44,071 bases of DNA from Lachnospiraceae bacterium (lineage in GTDB: Bacteria > Bacillota > Clostridia > Lachnospirales > Lachnospiraceae): NCBI GenBank assembly GCA_017443065.1, contig JAFSPF010000075.1, positions 1 to 44,071 on the forward strand, in the 5' to 3' direction. The notes beneath the pieces are model-generated. The model had not been told where the DNA came from and ran no database searches. It was given only the letters and a program-made list of their open reading frames with translations. Positions 42,567 to 44,071 of this stretch are shown in pieces (within the stretch, counting starts at the first letter, position 1; each line of letters begins with the position of its first letter). Made by a program: the position numbers and the translations under genes.

Positions 42567-43671
42567 CGTTTGTATCCTCCGCCATTTCCGCTGTTTCTCC
42601 CTGTGCCTCCGCCATTGCCTCATCTGCAGTCTTTCCGCTGCGCTTTGCAAGGATCGCATAGCCGATTAGGGCGATCACCGCACTTAAGATCGCGCAGGTA
42701 TAAAACGAAAGCGCGCGGGAAATGATCCCGAGCTGAAAGGCAATCTCCCTCGGGAACATGCTGGTGAATCCGTCCAGCATCAGAAAATCCGCCAGGCCGA
42801 TGCCGCCGGGGATCGGCACGACATTGGAGCCGACCTGCGCAAAGGCCTGCACCGCCCAGAGAGACAGGCTCCTGGCCTCATAGGCGCGCAGCGAGGGCAG
42901 TGCAAAAAACACCATCAGGGATACCGTGATCTGTGACACGCGCTGCAGCAGGTTAAAGATAAAGGCCGCAAAGATGATCTTCTTTTTCCCCGCAAGCAGC
43001 GAAGCGCACTGCTGGTAATCCCCGACCATTTTATCCAGCTTGGTACGCCATTTTTCCGGATGACGCATGAGACGGATTTTGGTGCACAGATTGATCAGTC
43101 CGTGCCCGACCTTCTGCAGGATATCGCCCTTGCGCAGAAGCCCGTACAGCAAAAACGTCAATGCGATCAGAACGGCAAGGGAGCCGATGATCAGCACACG
43201 CGAGATGATTCTGAAATGCATGAAGACCCTCGCCCGGACAATCAGGCAGAAAATGCCGATCACCACGATGGCGGAGGTGTACAGCACGAGGTTTGCGATC
43301 AGGATCACCGTGACCACGGCGCCCGGCACCTTATCCATCACCATCAGCACCGCCACGGCGGGCTGGCCGCCGGAGGCGGAGGGCGTGATCGCGGAGAAAT
43401 ACACATCCCCCGCACTGTAAAGCAGGTTTTTGACCATGGGACGTCTGTAACCTGCGCCGATCAGCAGAAAGCGAAGTGCAAAAGCCTCGAATACCAGATA
43501 GCCTAACATACAGAGCACCGCCATCGTCATCCAGAACGGCGATGCCTGCCGCAACAGCTCCATCGTTTCTTCAAATGTTATGCCGCCGCTGTTGGCGCGC
43601 ACGGCGTAGATGGACAAAATCGCAATGATAATCGCGATTACCGTCCACAGGGTCCGCTTTTCCTTGCTCAT
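42559..43671 (-). CDS. YbhN-like integral membrane protein (LPG synthase TM / flippase-like)
   Basis: 370 residues with about eight hydrophobic segments and the conserved features of the UPF0104 / lysylphosphatidylglycerol synthase transmembrane family: PSASGGQPAVAVLMVMDK near residue 100 and PIPGGIGLADFLMLDGF towards the C-terminus. The MprF-type aminoacyl-transferase domain is absent, so lysyl transfer is unlikely; flipping or handling of a lipid is possible. First gene of the lipid operon. I start it at the ATG at 43671, seven bases behind a TATAAT box; an ATG at 43680 would overlap that box. Confidence 0.82.
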   Translation of the reverse strand: MSKEKRTLWTVIAIIIAILSIYAVRANSGGITFEETMELLRQASPFWMTMAVLCMLGYLVFEAFALRFLLIGAGYRRPMVKNLLYSAGDVYFSAITPSASGGQPAVAVLMVMDKVPGAVVTVILIANLVLYTSAIVVIGIFCLIVRARVFMHFRIISRVLIIGSLAVLIALTFLLYGLLRKGDILQKVGHGLINLCTKIRLMRHPEKWRTKLDKMVGDYQQCASLLAGKKKIIFAAFIFNLLQRVSQITVSLMVFFALPSLRAYEARSLSLWAVQAFAQVGSNVVPIPGGIGLADFLMLDGFTSMFPREIAFQLGIISRALSFYTCAILSAVIALIGYAILAKRSGKTADEAMAEAQGETAEMAEDTNDA

Positions 43672-43678
43672 GACAACC

Positions 43679-43687
43679 ATTATACCA
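43679..43687 (-). promoter_or_regulatory. Extended -10 promoter of the phospholipid operon, leaderless type
   Basis: TGG followed by TATAAT on the minus strand (43679-43684 is the box), then 7 bases and the ATG at 43671. No ribosome binding site, no clear -35. Confidence 0.6.
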
Positions 43688-43707
43688 TGTTTTCGGGCAT
43701 TACGCTC

Positions 43708-43926
43708 TCATTGCCTTCCCCTCGCATGCATCGTGAGGTCCAGCCCGAGCAGATTCGAGATGTGAATGGCCTTCCCCAATTCCGCCGTGCTCTTACCGTT
43801 TTCCAGATCGGAAATAAAGCTGATGCTGAAGCCGGTGAATTCGGAAATATACCGCTGCGTATAACCAAGCTCTTTTCTTCGATTTCTCAGCGCCTTTCCG
43901 AAATCCGCAGCATTGTGAATTGTCAT
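43708..43926 (-). CDS. HipB-like helix-turn-helix regulator (Y4mF type)
   Basis: 72 residues, one XRE-type DNA-binding domain: GKALRNRRKELGYTQRYISE, then the recognition region FTGFSISFISDLENGKSTAE, and a short tail LGLDLTMHARGRQ. It resembles HipB-type antitoxins. No HipA kinase follows; the next gene, 28 bases on, is the lipid operon. It may be an orphan antitoxin reused as a repressor. Ribosome binding site GGAGAGG before the ATG. Confidence 0.85.
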   Translation of the reverse strand: MTIHNAADFGKALRNRRKELGYTQRYISEFTGFSISFISDLENGKSTAELGKAIHISNLLGLDLTMHARGRQ

Positions 43927-43955
43927 ATCCGCCTCTCCTCCCGGACTGCGGTAAT

Positions 43956-43972
43956 GTAACGTTTTTCGTTAC
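43956..43972. promoter_or_regulatory. Inverted repeat, probable operator of the HipB-like gene
   Basis: GTAACG-N5-CGTTAC, a perfect 6-bp inverted repeat 30 bases before the regulator's ATG, fitting autoregulation by a dimer. Upstream of it, to the right window edge, no gene can be recognised; TACAAT at 44052-44057 might be a rightward -10 box. Confidence 0.5.
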
Positions 43973-44071
43973 GTTTTTAGTTCAAAACCTTGATTTTATC
44001 GGGAATTCACCACTCTGAAATATAAAAAGAGCAATGACCCCCTTTTTCCTGTACAATGGAGTTACCACATC

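Noticed and set aside
42567-42659. Longer start for the PmtA-like gene
   Set aside because: The extension is the shifted frame of the preceding gene and is Arg/Gln-rich; the ATG at 42566 has its own ribosome binding site.

Overview
The window reads as a chromosomal segment of a high-GC Firmicute of the class Clostridia, most likely a Lachnospiraceae-type gut bacterium. The grounds are the fused S10-spc-alpha ribosomal protein cluster with a zinc-type S14, the Ecf transporter genes after rplQ, a class III fructose bisphosphatase, a class B sortase beside an SPxTG-type surface protein, and a barnase/barstar pair. This placement is an inference; no 16S gene is present.

Layout. 1-1150: the start of an unidentified gene running off the left edge, then dapF. 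1152-6522 (minus): ecfA1-ecfA2-ecfT-truA-nadE, just beyond the rplQ terminator. 6594-21261 (minus): about 30 genes of translation and secretion, from rpsJ to rplQ, with one clear promoter in front of rpsJ. Within this block rplP carries an in-frame TAG at codon 20, rplQ has an insertion of about 75 residues, map is missing between adk and infA, and two strong hairpins sit between rplX and rplE. 21461-24076: an RNA methyltransferase, a small alarmone synthetase and a membrane DUF6273-like protein. 24143-28069: two coupled membrane diguanylate cyclases facing a lone flagellin-like gene. 28192-29178: a lipoprotein barnase and its barstar. 29268-34182: a thioester/CnaB surface adhesin ending in SPETG, divergent from a class B sortase with a 460-residue cytoplasmic tail. 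34225-39505: fbp (class III), cdd, cls and metK. 39583-40517: a metallo-beta-lactamase-fold hydrolase and tRNA-Leu, tRNA-Met and tRNA-Ile. 40541-43671 (minus): an operon of a YbhN-like membrane protein, a PmtA-like methyltransferase, pssA and psd. 43708-43926: a HipB-like regulator.

How the parts fit. The adhesin and sortase make a self-contained surface-display unit. The two GGDEF proteins suggest c-di-GMP control near a flagellin-like gene. pssA, psd and the PmtA-like enzyme form a route from CDP-diacylglycerol to phosphatidylserine, phosphatidylethanolamine and possibly N-methylated lipid; metK makes the SAM and cls makes cardiolipin. Several first genes of transcription units (21461, 24143, 28192, 43671 and the 24076 minus gene) have a -10 box ending only 6-7 bp before the ATG and no Shine-Dalgarno sequence, which suggests leaderless mRNAs.
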